NCBI GenBank assembly: GCA_019634165.1
Contig: JAHQVT010000005.1
Coordinates: 120,308-184,307 of the forward strand
DNA: 64,000 nt
Origin: Rhodospirillales bacterium
GTDB taxonomy: Bacteria; Pseudomonadota; Alphaproteobacteria; Rhodospirillales; Thalassospiraceae
Direction: 5' to 3'
A program made the position numbers and the translations under genes. The first letter of the stretch is position 1. Each line of letters starts with the position of its first letter. Positions 7,761 to 16,445 of the stretch are shown piece by piece. The notes below the pieces were generated by a model. That model was given only the letters and a program-made list of their open reading frames with translations. It was not told the DNA's origin and made no database searches.

Positions 7761-9839
7761 CTAGTTCTTTGATTTTTGATGGGCGGAAACCACGGCATCG
7801 GCTTGTTTTCCGCCAAGTTCCTGCATGTGGGAATAGCTTCTGGTGAAAAAGCCGGTTCCTTGGGTTAGCGAACGCAATTCGGTGACCATATCAGCCGTTT
7901 CAGATGTCGGCATTTGGACGTCGATTTCGTCCCAACCTTGCCAGCCATCTTTGGCATTAAAGCCAAGGATTTGTCCGCGCCGTGTACTGACAAGGCGCTG
8001 GGCCTTGGATGTGAAATCAGACGGGATCGAGATGGTGCATTTATCCACCGGTTCTAACAAAACCGGTCCTGCGACCTTTAAGGCCTCGCCAATGGCAATA
8101 CGCCCGGCCATCTGGAATGCCTGATCGGAACTATCAACTGCGTGAAAGGAACCATCGACCAGCTTGACCGCAACATCCACGACGGGAAAGCCAAGTGAAC
8201 CGGACCGCAAGCCATCACGGACCCCTTTTTCCACAGCCGAGATATATTGCCGGGGGATCGCACCGCCCACAATATGTTCGCTAAATTCAAAGCCATCCCC
8301 GCGAGCGAGCGGACGCAGTTCAATCGCGGCATCGCCAAATTGTCCGTGACCGCCGGTTTGCTTTTTATAGCGCCCGCGTGCCGATACGGGTTTTCGGATG
8401 GTTTCAAGATAGCCGGTTAGAACCGGTGTTGGGGTTATTTCAAGGTGATAATGTTCGGCCAAATGGGCCATGGCGCATTGCAGATGAATATCGCCCTGAC
8501 CCGCTAGGACAAGCTGCCCTGTACTCGCGTGATGGCCAAAGGAAATGGATCGGTCCTGTTCGCAAAGATGGCGTAATGCTTCGGTCAGTTTAACGTCGTC
8601 TCCGGGTTTTGTGACCGCAAGCCCGGTTTCATAAAGCGGTGGCAGGGGATCGGGCCACAAAGTTTCCATTTCCCCATCGCTGCTGACCAATGATCCGGTC
8701 CGAAGTTTTTCCATTCTTGGCAAACCGACGATGGCACCGGTGGTACCAAGATCAAGTTTCTCATGCTTATCGGCATAGAGGGTACAAAGCCCGGAAACCT
8801 TATCTGTGCCAAGCGCGTCGCCGTTTTTGATCTGCCCCGATAAAATGCGGGCAAAACAAAACCGCCCAGCATGTGAAAGATGGGCGGTTTTAAAAATCTG
8901 CAGAACGGTTTGGGCTGGGTCTGGATCAATGCCCAGACGATGTGCGCAAACATCCGATGATGGGGCTTCGTGGCGTAGTGCCTTTAGCAATCGAATGATG
9001 CCATGATCATGTTCGCCCGACCCAAAGAACACTGGAACAATAAGGTCATTGGCCAGATCACGTTCAAGATTTTCATAGATGGTTTCAGTCGCAGGGTTTT
9101 GGTCTTCGAGAATTTGTTCAAGCAACCTGTCGTCAAAATCAGCCAGTGCTTCAAGCAATCCTTCGCGGGTTTGGCTTTCGCGAGTTGCAACGGTTGAAGG
9201 CATTGCGATCAGTTTGGAGGGTTGTCCTTCGAGATACTGATAGGTACGTTCTGACACGATATCGACAAAGCCGGTGATGGGTTCATCTGGGGAATTCATA
9301 TCGCGGATTGGAATTTCGCGGATCACCAAGGGGCGTTCCGAGATGGATTGAAGGGCATCAAAACTGTCTTGCAGACGGAAACTGGTATGGTCGGTTTTAT
9401 TGATGAAAATCAGATGTGGTATCCGGTTGCGATCAAGAAACTTCAATGTCGGGGCAACCGTCATCACCCGACTTGGGTCGGGCTCAACGACAACAATGGC
9501 AACATCGCAAATCATGGCGGCTTCGCGCGCATCTTGGGCAAAATCGACAGAGCCCGGACAATCAATGAAATGCCATTCTTCACCAAGATAGGTGGTTTGG
9601 GCACAGGTAAGTTCGGTGCTCATTTCACGGGATCGGGATTCTGCATTGTAATCGCCAACGGTGTTGTGATCACGGATGGATCCTTTGCGGTGGATGCGCC
9701 CGGTTGCGGCAAGCAGGCTTTCAAGCAGTGATGTCTTACCGCTTGAATAAGGGCCGATCAGGGCGGCAACGCGCGGTGGGTGCGCTGGGGATGTGGTTGG
9801 TTGGGGTGATGTCGAACTGGCACTGCTGGGCATTGGCAT
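7761..9839 (-). CDS. Elongation factor G-like translational GTPase (second EF-G paralogue)
   Basis: A 692-residue protein with the EF-G domain order: GTPase domain (about 20-270), beta-barrel domain II, then domains III-V including GGHGQFGDAAIELRPL and the C-terminal ALRKVAGPVLLEP-type segment. G1 is GPYSSGKT (about 29-36) and G4 is NKTD (147-150). The G3 motif reads DCPGSVDF instead of the usual DTPGHVDF, so the histidine needed for normal GTP hydrolysis is serine (about residue 97). The N-terminus is a Ser/Pro/Thr-rich tail. No rpsG, rpsL or tuf is nearby. It is a diverged paralogue rather than housekeeping FusA; its role is unknown. Confidence 0.85.
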   Translation of the reverse strand: MPMPSSASSTSPQPTTSPAHPPRVAALIGPYSSGKTSLLESLLAATGRIHRKGSIRDHNTVGDYNAESRSREMSTELTCAQTTYLGEEWHFIDCPGSVDFAQDAREAAMICDVAIVVVEPDPSRVMTVAPTLKFLDRNRIPHLIFINKTDHTSFRLQDSFDALQSISERPLVIREIPIRDMNSPDEPITGFVDIVSERTYQYLEGQPSKLIAMPSTVATRESQTREGLLEALADFDDRLLEQILEDQNPATETIYENLERDLANDLIVPVFFGSGEHDHGIIRLLKALRHEAPSSDVCAHRLGIDPDPAQTVLQIFKTAHLSHAGRFCFARILSGQIKNGDALGTDKVSGLCTLYADKHEKLDLGTTGAIVGLPRMEKLRTGSLVSSDGEMETLWPDPLPPLYETGLAVTKPGDDVKLTEALRHLCEQDRSISFGHHASTGQLVLAGQGDIHLQCAMAHLAEHYHLEITPTPVLTGYLETIRKPVSARGRYKKQTGGHGQFGDAAIELRPLARGDGFEFSEHIVGGAIPRQYISAVEKGVRDGLRSGSLGFPVVDVAVKLVDGSFHAVDSSDQAFQMAGRIAIGEALKVAGPVLLEPVDKCTISIPSDFTSKAQRLVSTRRGQILGFNAKDGWQGWDEIDVQMPTSETADMVTELRSLTQGTGFFTRSYSHMQELGGKQADAVVSAHQKSKN

Positions 9840-10264
9840 CTCCTTGATCAGGAAGACCGATATCCCACGAAGCTTGTGATAAGCTTATCAGCGGCTCCAT
9901 GTGTTGCTGTCGCGAACAGCAGCCGGTCTGAACGTTTCAAATGCCCGGTTTTGTCCGGGTTGTATTTCTATGATGGGGTTTTAAGCAAAATCAGTGTGCA
10001 GTGTATTGTGCACTTCGTGCAATGGCTTTGCGCCTTGTCGGGCGGTTTGTACATGCTTTAAATCGGCCATTCGATCTTGTATCGGCCTTGTATTGCTTGG
10101 CATACCCCTCAATAGATCATGGTTAATGCATGTTATATCAAGGGGTTGGTTCGACTGTGCCCTTATTTGACCACAATTCGCCCCGAAATCGCCTAATGCA
10201 GCCTGTTTTCCTGCCTTGTTTATCAGGCAAATTCATAACTGTCAGCCGAGGACGCGGTCAGCAA
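9840..10264. other. Intergenic region upstream of the EF-G paralogue
   Basis: No convincing gene. It must hold the promoter of the minus-strand EF-G-like gene. Near 9904-9925 is a short hairpin (TGCTGT/ACAGCA). The small plus-strand ORFs of the track here have no family features. Confidence 0.5.
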
Positions 10265-10400
10265 AATTTGTCCCCCCTCACGACGCTAGACCGGCTTTTT
10301 CAGGGTGTTCCCCCTCCTGAAATGCCACGGCTGACTCGGTCTCCCCAAGACCATAATGACCCCGAATAGTTGGGGCGGGTTTATCCCGCCCCTTTTTTTG
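10265..10400 (+). ncRNA. C-rich hairpin small RNA, copy 1
   Basis: A non-coding plus-strand unit with its own terminator. From 5' to 3' it holds CCCCTCACGACGC, a hairpin with loop GTGTTCCCCCT closed by TCAGG/CCTGA, the hairpin GGTCTCCCCAAGACC with an exposed C-run, and GGGGCGGG-TTTA-TCCCGCCCC-T7. The same start motif, GGTCTCCCCAAGACC hairpin and terminator position recur about 260 bp downstream. Related hairpins recur on the minus strand at 12.3-12.8 kb. C-rich loops are typical of alphaproteobacterial CcsR/cuckoo-type RNAs, which can pair with Shine-Dalgarno sequences. The 5' end is estimated; no promoter was assigned. Confidence 0.65.
10372..10399 (+). terminator. Intrinsic terminator of small RNA copy 1
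   Basis: An 8-bp all-GC stem, TTTAT loop and seven Ts. It ends no protein gene, which is direct support for a non-coding transcript upstream. Confidence 0.85.
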
Positions 10401-10524
10401 TCCGGTTTTGGTATTTGGTGCGGGCGCCCTAATTGCCCCAATTCGCCCCCAAATGGTCATGAAACACCGATTTTTGAGCCCCATTTCAACGGCATATTCC
10501 TTTTTGTCGGATGCGCAAACATCG

Positions 10525-10683
10525 ATGCTGTGCCCTCCCTCACAACGCATCGAGGCCCGCTTAGGATGCTCTCTCCCCGAAGTGTCCTTTACCCCAACGG
10601 GCAAGGCACCGCATCCGATCGGTCTCCCCAAGACCATCTGTCCCCAAAGCCCGGGCGAGCATTATGCTCCCCGGGCTTTTAAT
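10525..10683 (+). ncRNA. C-rich hairpin small RNA, copy 2
   Basis: A second plus-strand unit like copy 1. It starts near CCCTCCCTCACAACGC, has a C-rich middle (GCTCTCTCCCCGAAGTG), the identical GGTCTCCCCAAGACCAT hairpin, TCCCC, and ends in an AAGCCCGGG...CCCGGGCTTTT terminator. Copies 1 and 2 have diverged except at these motifs, the pattern expected of an RNA kept for its loops. No start codon with a ribosome site and no family-like peptide is present. Boundaries are estimates. Confidence 0.65.
10647..10680 (+). terminator. Intrinsic terminator of small RNA copy 2
   Basis: AAGCCCGGG pairs with CCCGGGCTT, with an inner AGC/GCT extension, followed by a short T-run. Confidence 0.75.
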
Positions 10684-10793
10684 TTCTGTATCTGGTGTGA
10701 AATATGATTTTGCTTGCCGTATTAGGCAGAGAGGCAGAGGGAGAAGTGCAGGAGTAGCGCAGCGGTGATTGGAGTGCGGCCTTTGGCGCGCGA

Positions 10794-12179
10794 TCAGCGG
10801 GCAACCTGATCTGGGGCTTGGACCGAGTTCTTTTCGGACAAAGCAATCGGAGCGATGCTAAGCACCTGGGTTGGTGTTTCTCGTCCGCGCACGGTTACGT
10901 CACCACGCGGAGTCCACGCCGGGATGTCGGCGTGATCGCCGCAGGATTGCACGGTTTCTTCGGTCGCAAGAATATAGCTGCCATATTGCTTGTTAAGTGT
11001 TTCAAGCCGTGCGGCAATATTGACGTTATCGCCATGGACGGTGAAGGTCAGGCGGTTTTCGGACCCAATCGCGCCAATCACGATTTCACCGCTATTGATG
11101 CCGCATCGGGTTTTAAGCTTACCGCCAAAGCTGTAGACGCGTGTTTGGGAAATTTCCTGAATGGCCAATGCTGTGCGGATGGCATTCAAAGCATGTTCTG
11201 AAACCGGCGTGACAGCGTTGAAGGTTATCAGCATGGCATCGCCTTCGAACTGGGTGATGACGCCCCCAAATCGGGTAATCACCGCATTGGTTTCGGTGAA
11301 ATACTCATTAAGCATCGTTGCCAGTTCTTTTGGGCTGAGTTTTTCAGAGACCGTTGAAAAACCTTCAATGTCAGTGAACATCACAGTTGCCACAACCGCT
11401 TCACCATCACCGGGCTTGATTTGGTGTTCGGCATGGGTGATGCGATCGGCAATTTCCGGTGAGACAAATCGTGATAAATCACGGGCGGCGATTTCATCAC
11501 TGACCGCGCGGATAAACGATCGTTTGGCGCGCATAACGGCAATGGCCAGCACAAGCGATACCAAGACAATGGCAATGATCTTGTCGATCTCGGCCCCGAT
11601 CAGAATCGAGTTCGATGTGAGATAGGTGACGTAGTCACGCGTGATCATGCTTTTGCCGCCCTCGCTCCAGAGAACGTAGCCTGTAAGGGCGATCCAGCCG
11701 ACAGCGGCGGTGCCACCGGCAATCAGGATATAGCGCGGATCAAACCGCAAACTGCGCAATGAAATGAAGATGAAGACATAAAGCACCGTCGGTGCTTTGA
11801 GATAGAAACTTGCCGGTTGCATATACTGGATATGGAAACTCCAGATCAGGACCATCAAAAGCCCAATATCGGCAATAACCGATAGGGTGAGAAACCTGCT
11901 GGTCAAGGCATTGCGATAGGCAAGGGCAAGTCGTTTTAGCGTGAACAGATAATACAGACCAAGCGCCCAAGGGACTGGATGGATGCCGTCACTCATCGAG
12001 GTTTTTGGCGCAATGGCATATAGGCTGGCAAAGATCGTCACCAATAAAAGCTGAACCCAGCCAATAAGCTTTTCGCTTTCGTCCTGTTGTTTCTTGATGG
12101 CGGACTGCACCCGTTCTGGAAGACGGGTTTTGGTGTCTTTGCCAAACAGGAATGCGCCAAGTGTGCTTCTCATTGCCAA
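10794..12179 (-). CDS. Membrane-anchored class III adenylate/guanylate cyclase
   Basis: A 461-residue protein. About residues 35-215 hold a six-helix-like membrane region; a class III nucleotide cyclase domain follows at about 245-430. The two metal-binding aspartates sit in MFTDIEGFS and in FEGDAMLI, and the late motif VHGDNVNIAARLE matches the family's VxGDxVNxAARLE transition-state segment. It should make a cyclic nucleotide, probably cAMP, from NTP at the membrane. No sensory domain is obvious beyond the helices. It stands alone between the plus-strand and minus-strand sRNA pairs. Confidence 0.88.
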   Translation of the reverse strand: MAMRSTLGAFLFGKDTKTRLPERVQSAIKKQQDESEKLIGWVQLLLVTIFASLYAIAPKTSMSDGIHPVPWALGLYYLFTLKRLALAYRNALTSRFLTLSVIADIGLLMVLIWSFHIQYMQPASFYLKAPTVLYVFIFISLRSLRFDPRYILIAGGTAAVGWIALTGYVLWSEGGKSMITRDYVTYLTSNSILIGAEIDKIIAIVLVSLVLAIAVMRAKRSFIRAVSDEIAARDLSRFVSPEIADRITHAEHQIKPGDGEAVVATVMFTDIEGFSTVSEKLSPKELATMLNEYFTETNAVITRFGGVITQFEGDAMLITFNAVTPVSEHALNAIRTALAIQEISQTRVYSFGGKLKTRCGINSGEIVIGAIGSENRLTFTVHGDNVNIAARLETLNKQYGSYILATEETVQSCGDHADIPAWTPRGDVTVRGRETPTQVLSIAPIALSEKNSVQAPDQVAR

Positions 12180-12342
12180 CCGCTCCTGATTGCGATCATC
12201 GGGCCGTGCCCGGTTGCGTCATTGGGGCCATAGTGAAAGGTTGCCGTCCCCTTGCCAAGTAAGCAGGTGATGACGTTTGATCACGCTTGCGTGCTAAGGC
12301 TTTGTGCTGAGGCGTGGATGTTGGGACAGGGATGAAAAAGGC

Positions 12343-12373
12343 AAAAAAAAGCCGGGCAACAAATGTGCCCGGC
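12343..12373 (-). terminator. Intrinsic terminator of small RNA copy 3
   Basis: On the minus strand, a GCCGGGC/GCCCGGC stem with a 9-nt loop is followed by eight Ts. It faces away from the cyclase start and serves no protein gene. Confidence 0.85.
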
Positions 12374-12500
12374 AAGTTTATCAGGGAGGCTTCACGTCTG
12401 GGAGACGTAGGACCCTTCGCAGGGCCCTGGGTAAGCCGGACAGGGCGTCCGGCTAAGACCGAAATTCGGTCAGGGAGAAAACTCTGTACCGCGCTGCGAC
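12343..12500 (-). ncRNA. C-rich hairpin small RNA, copy 3
   Basis: Read on the minus strand, this is a chain of hairpins: GACCGAA/TTCGGTC, GCCGGAC-GCCCT-GTCCGGC, AGGGCCCT/AAGGGTCCT, ACGTCTCCCAGACGT (loop CCC), then single-stranded GCCTCCCTGA and a GCCGGGC/GCCCGGC stem with an 8-T tail. The segment from CGTCTCCCAGACGT to the terminator is nearly repeated in copy 4, about 370 bp away. The hairpin GTCT-CCC-AGAC matches GGTC-TCCCCAA-GACC of copies 1 and 2. It lies outside protein genes. The 5' end is a guess. Confidence 0.7.
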
Positions 12501-12709
12501 GTGTGTCGCTGCGGTTCGAGAGAGAAGATAGCGTTTTTGACGGGAAAGACCACTGCCAAATTGCTTTTTCAGCCATGCAAAATATGCATAAATGTTTGGT
12601 AGTTCGTTTTTTCTATTTAACCTATTGAAAATAAACAAAATTATTGAGGATTATGAGCTGAGTACGGCAAAGAGCGCGTAAAACAGCAGCAATTTTTTTG
12701 CAGGAGCAC

Positions 12710-12744
12710 AAAAAAATGCCGGTAGCAGGGGGGGCGCTACCGGC
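12710..12744 (-). terminator. Intrinsic terminator of small RNA copy 4
   Basis: On the minus strand, a 9-bp GCCGGTAGC/GCTACCGGC stem with a C-rich loop is followed by A and then a run of Ts. Confidence 0.85.
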
Positions 12745-12840
12745 ACAATTCAACAGGGAGGTTTACGTCTGGGAGACGCAAGGAATCTTGGGGGAGATTC
12801 CAGTGCCGGATAACGTTCCGACGGACGGATCATGCGGAGA
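12710..12840 (-). ncRNA. C-rich hairpin small RNA, copy 4
   Basis: On the minus strand: GGAATCT-CCCCCA-AGATTCC, then GCGTCTCCCAGACGT, ACCTCCCTG, and the terminator GCCGGTAGC...GCTACCGGC with a T-run. Each hairpin shows a run of Cs in its loop. The core shared with copy 3 is CGTCTCCCAGACGT, then CCTCCCTG, then the terminator stem. CCTCCC is complementary to the GGAGG Shine-Dalgarno core, as in CcsR-type RNAs. No DUF1127 gene, which often accompanies that class, is seen beside it. Confidence 0.7.
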
Positions 12841-13274
12841 TCAGCGAAGATTGGAGCGATTTCGCTTTTGCGTCTGCTCACAACCTATGATGCAAATATA
12901 GGTTGGGTTATATTACATTTGAAGTATAAAAACTTCAGACCAACCATGCGTCAGATGCATGGCAGAAAAATGGCAGTAATTTTAAGTAATTATGACCAGC
13001 CCCGCGTCAAACGCACTTCGTTGGTTGCTAAAAATCCTTGTTCGAAGGTCTTAGGTAAGCGTTTTTGCATGAACCCTAGGGTTAAAATCACGCGCAGATT
13101 GTTATGAACCCTTTCTTGCGCGCAACATTGTTGCAATTTTTAAGAGATACTTTTGTAAAGTTCTGTCGCTAAAGAGGTTTTTGGACGCTGTGAGTGGGGA
13201 CGGCGGCCAAGGGTTTAGATGTGTGGTTTTAGGCGCGCGAATATCGCAAAGTTTGGAAAGTCCTGAAACAACGC
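12841..13274. other. Intergenic region upstream of small RNA copy 4
   Basis: No gene is supported; the small plus-strand ORFs have no recognisable features. It presumably holds the minus-strand promoter of copy 4. AT content is higher than in flanking genes. Confidence 0.5.
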
Positions 13275-13301
13275 AAAACGGCCCGGCGAAAGCCGGGCCG
13301 T
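13275..13301 (-). terminator. Terminator of the lsrB-like gene
   Basis: On the minus strand, ACGGCCCGGC and GCCGGGCCGT form a 10-bp stem with a 4-nt loop followed by TTTTG. Confidence 0.85.
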
Positions 13302-13324
13302 GTATGCAGTGATAACCGATGGAC

Positions 13325-14248
13325 TTATTTGTCGCTGGCAGCTTTGGCCGCAGCGGCCTTTACCTTGACCTTGGTGATTTCTTCGATCAGGAAGTCACGG
13401 AAAACGGCAATACGTTTGGAATGACGCAATTCTTCGGGATAAACGAAGTAGGCATCAAAGCTTGGCCCTTCGAGTTCCGGCAGGATGCGCACCAGATTAC
13501 TATCAGCCGGAACCAAATAGTCCGGCAGCGCAGAAATCCCCAAACCAGATTCTGTCGCACGGAAAATACCATAGATATTATTCAGTTTCAGAATCGGGCG
13601 CATATCGGGTTTGAACTGCTGGGCTGTGGCCATCATCCAGTTGACGTTCGATACCGGTGGGCGTGCATCCGCACCATAAATGATCAGGCGGTGGTCTTTA
13701 AGTTCTTCTGGTGTTTTAGGCATGCCGTACTGTTTGATATATTCCGGCGCTGCAAACACGTGATAGCGCAATGTCATTAATTGGCGCTGAACCAGATCGG
13801 CCTGACGTGGCGGTTGCATACGGATTGCAACATCGGCTTCGCGCATGGCAAGGTCGAGTTCCTCGTCATTGAGAACCAGCGACAATTCGATTTCCGGGTA
13901 GCGTTCAAGGAATTCATTGATGCGCGGGGTCAACCAGGTTGAACCAAAGGCCACCGTGGTCGTAACCTTAAGCGGGCCACTTGGGCGTTCCTTGGATTCG
14001 CGAATACGGGCCTCGGCCATCGACAATTTGGCGAAAACGTCGTGGGCTGTGCGATATAACAACTCGCCCTGTTCGGTCAGGATAAGGCCACGGGCATGAC
14101 GATGGAACAGCGGAACCTTCACACTTTCTTCAAGTGCGCTGATCTGCCGGCTTACGGCCGACTGGCTCAGATTAAGGTTTTCCCCCGCATGGGTGAAGCT
14201 TCCAGCTTCTGCAACAGCGTGAAAAACACGCAGCTTGTCCCAATCCAT
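13325..14248 (-). CDS. lsrB: LysR-family regulator, LsrB/VtlR-like
   Basis: A 307-residue LysR regulator. The ATG at 14248 (MDWDKLRVFH) is preferred over the track's upstream GTG because AGGAG lies just before it. The HTH is visible in FTHAGENLNLSQSAVSRQISALEESVKVPLFHR; the effector domain follows, and the tail is Lys/Ala-rich. The MDWDKLRVFHAVAEAGSFTHAG start and the order lrp, trxB, this gene match the LsrB/VtlR group of rhizobia, Brucella and Agrobacterium, which responds to redox state and activates small RNAs. The symbol rests on synteny and N-terminal resemblance. Four sRNA loci lie downstream. Confidence 0.75.
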   Translation of the reverse strand: MDWDKLRVFHAVAEAGSFTHAGENLNLSQSAVSRQISALEESVKVPLFHRHARGLILTEQGELLYRTAHDVFAKLSMAEARIRESKERPSGPLKVTTTVAFGSTWLTPRINEFLERYPEIELSLVLNDEELDLAMREADVAIRMQPPRQADLVQRQLMTLRYHVFAAPEYIKQYGMPKTPEELKDHRLIIYGADARPPVSNVNWMMATAQQFKPDMRPILKLNNIYGIFRATESGLGISALPDYLVPADSNLVRILPELEGPSFDAYFVYPEELRHSKRIAVFRDFLIEEITKVKVKAAAAKAASDK

Positions 14249-14502
14249 AGACCTGCTCCTAGATGTCACTGCCGCACGGTCGCTGCGCCAGTCCCCTGAT
14301 AATATTTCTCTTCTTGTATGGGCAATTTGGTTTCAACACTGTTAAGTGCCAGACACAAATTGTCCAAGCGCATGATTAATAACCAATATGAGGCCTGTTG
14401 CATTTTCTGCAAGCAGGCATTTTCCAAACTATGGATTTTGCAATGCCCTGTTGGTTAAGAAAAGTTAGGCGAATGGCGGGATGGGAACGGATTGTAACCA
14501 TT
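14249..14502. other. Intergenic region between trxB terminator and lsrB-like gene
   Basis: Holds the lsrB-like promoter on the minus strand and nothing else that can be named. No ORF with family features. Confidence 0.5.
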
Positions 14503-14534
14503 AAAAAAGGAGGACGCATTTTTGCATCCTCCTT
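14503..14534 (-). terminator. Terminator of trxB
   Basis: On the minus strand, AAGGAGGATGCA and TGCGTCCTCCTT pair almost perfectly and are followed by a T-run. The 3' arm carries CCTCCTT, so a released 3' fragment would also be anti-Shine-Dalgarno-like. Confidence 0.8.
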
Positions 14535-14609
14535 GGTATTTTGGTGTCTATAAAGATAGCCAGAGGGTGTCGCCGCACGGCTATCCCGATAAACGATCTT
14601 AAAAGATGA

Positions 14610-15560
14610 TCAGTCTTCTTGTTCAGCAATGAACTTTTCTGCTTCAAGGGCAGCCATGCAGCCCATGCCAGCAGCAGTTACAGCCTGACGATAGATTTTG
14701 TCTGTTACGTCACCTGCTGCAAAGACACCTTTAATATTGGTGACCGTGCTGCCGGGGTTTACCAGAACGTAGTTTTCGTCATCCATCTCGACCTGACCTT
14801 TGAAGATGGCGGTTGCCGGATCGTGACCGATCGCAACAAAGAAACCATCTGCCGGAATGTCGGTAACTTCATCGGTTTTGATGTTGCGCACACGCACGGC
14901 TTCAACGCCGTCCATCGGGCCATCGCCGCCAAGAATGTCGTCAACTACGCTGTCCCAAACAACATCGATCTTTTCGTGTTTTAGCAAACGTTCCTGCAGC
15001 ATTTTTTCTGCGCGAAGTTCATCACGGCGATGGATCAAGGTGACTTTCGAGCAAATACCCGCAAGATAAAGAGCTTCTTCAACCGCGGTATTCCCGCCGC
15101 CAACAACCGTCACCGGTTTGTTGCGATAGAAAAAGCCATCACAGGTCGCACATGCCGAAACGCCGCGGCCATTGAATTTTTCTTCGCCCGGAAGGCCAAG
15201 CCAGCGGGCCTGCGCACCGGTTGAGATGATAACGGTTTGCGCAATATAGGTGTCGCCAGAATCGCCTTTGCAGACGAACGGACGTTTGGAGAAATCGACC
15301 TCGGTAATCAGATCATGGACCATTTTGGTGCCGACATGCTCGGCCTGTGCTTTCATCTGATCCATCAGCCACGGACCCTGAACGACATCGGCAAAGCCCG
15401 GATAGTTTTCGACATCGGTTGTGATCGTCAACTGACCGCCCGGCTGCAGACCCATCACCATCATGGGTTCAAGATTGGCGCGTGCCGCATAAATTGCTGC
15501 AGTGTATCCAGCAGGGCCGGAGCCGATGATAAGGACTTTGGTCTGATGTTCCTGGGCCAT
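14610..15560 (-). CDS. trxB: Thioredoxin reductase
   Basis: A 316-residue FAD enzyme that passes electrons from NADPH to thioredoxin. The start is set at the ATG at 15560 (MAQEHQTKVLIIG); the track's longer start adds an N-terminus without family support. The FAD-binding GSGPAGYTAAIYAARA is at the N-terminus, the redox-active CATC is in SACATCDGFFY near residue 135, the NADPH-binding VVGGGNTAVEEALYL follows, and the C-terminal FAD motif is GVFAAGDVTD. It is divergent from lrp and upstream of the lsrB-like gene on the same strand. Confidence 0.95.
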   Translation of the reverse strand: MAQEHQTKVLIIGSGPAGYTAAIYAARANLEPMMVMGLQPGGQLTITTDVENYPGFADVVQGPWLMDQMKAQAEHVGTKMVHDLITEVDFSKRPFVCKGDSGDTYIAQTVIISTGAQARWLGLPGEEKFNGRGVSACATCDGFFYRNKPVTVVGGGNTAVEEALYLAGICSKVTLIHRRDELRAEKMLQERLLKHEKIDVVWDSVVDDILGGDGPMDGVEAVRVRNIKTDEVTDIPADGFFVAIGHDPATAIFKGQVEMDDENYVLVNPGSTVTNIKGVFAAGDVTDKIYRQAVTAAGMGCMAALEAEKFIAEQED

Positions 15561-15906
15561 GTTCTTTGAGTTCGTCCGAGCTAAATGAAAAACTGCGCTC
15601 GAACATATGGGCTGATCGGGCAAGACGCAACCGCTTCACGCAAAGTTTGCAGGCCTTTTTGCCGTTTTGGGGAGCATGATTTTCTGCTGTTGAGGTGCTT
15701 GGTTTGCCCGAAGCTTTGCAAACAGGGTTCAAGTCGCTGAACAGAAGGGGAGAAAACCGCACAAAAAGCGGATTTTACAGCATTTTCAGTTACGGCATCC
15801 AAGCACAAGATTGCATTCTTGATTGGATTATATTATTGCCAGCAACTTGCCTCGCTGTAATATTGTTTCAAACGGGGTAACTTTCGCGCACAGAATCGAG
15901 GAATAA
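15561..15906. other. Divergent promoter region trxB / lrp
   Basis: About 350 bp between divergent genes. An AT-rich stretch near 15825-15870 is a likely promoter and autoregulatory area for the Lrp-type gene. No ORF here is convincing. Confidence 0.5.
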
Positions 15907-16392
15907 ATGCAACGGGTCAAACTCGACAAGATCGACCGCAGAATTCTGCGCGATCTACAGGAAGATGGCCGCATGACCAATGTGGAACTTGCACGACGTG
16001 CAGGTATATCGGCCCCGCCCTGTTTGCGTCGTGTACGTGCACTTGAAGAAACCGGTTTCATTCAGGGCTATCATGCCGATGTTGATGCGCAGGCACTTGG
16101 CTATAACGTCACTGTTTTTGCGATGGTCGGTCTGGCAAGTCAGGCAGAACATGATTTGCGCGCGTTCGAAGCCCGTGCGGCAGCATGGCCTGAAGTGCGC
16201 GAATGCCACATGGTGGCAGGCGAGATGGATTTCTTGCTTAAGATCGTTTCCCATAGCTGGGATGAATATCAGAAATTCCTGACCACCCAGCTCACCGTTG
16301 CCGAGAACGTTAATCACGTTAAGTCGGCATTATCGATTCGCACCGCCAAAAACATGCCCGGTGTTCCGATTGATATCGAGGTTGAAGACTGA
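15907..16392 (+). CDS. lrp: Lrp/AsnC-family transcriptional regulator
   Basis: A 161-residue Lrp-type regulator. The HTH spans about residues 5-60 (LDKIDRRILRDLQEDGRMTNVELARRAGISAPPCLRRV), and the ligand-binding RAM domain is at about 70-150, with VRECHMVAGEMDFLLKI as the family's conserved strand. It would bind an amino acid and act as an octamer or dimer. It is divergent from trxB, the same neighbourhood as in rhizobia. A hairpin terminator follows. The exact paralogue is uncertain, so lrp is a family-level name. Confidence 0.85.
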   Translation: MQRVKLDKIDRRILRDLQEDGRMTNVELARRAGISAPPCLRRVRALEETGFIQGYHADVDAQALGYNVTVFAMVGLASQAEHDLRAFEARAAAWPEVRECHMVAGEMDFLLKIVSHSWDEYQKFLTTQLTVAENVNHVKSALSIRTAKNMPGVPIDIEVED

Positions 16393-16445
16393 TTGGTTCG
16401 GGTTACGGCCTGATATCAACTGACATCGTTAAATAGACGGTCGAA

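Noticed and set aside
7761-9839. Housekeeping fusA
   Set aside because: The G3 histidine is replaced and no rpsL, rpsG or tuf context is present.
12196-12628. Peptide-coding ORFs across small RNA copy 3
   Set aside because: The sequence is dominated by inverted repeats and a terminator on the minus strand; the ORFs have no family features.
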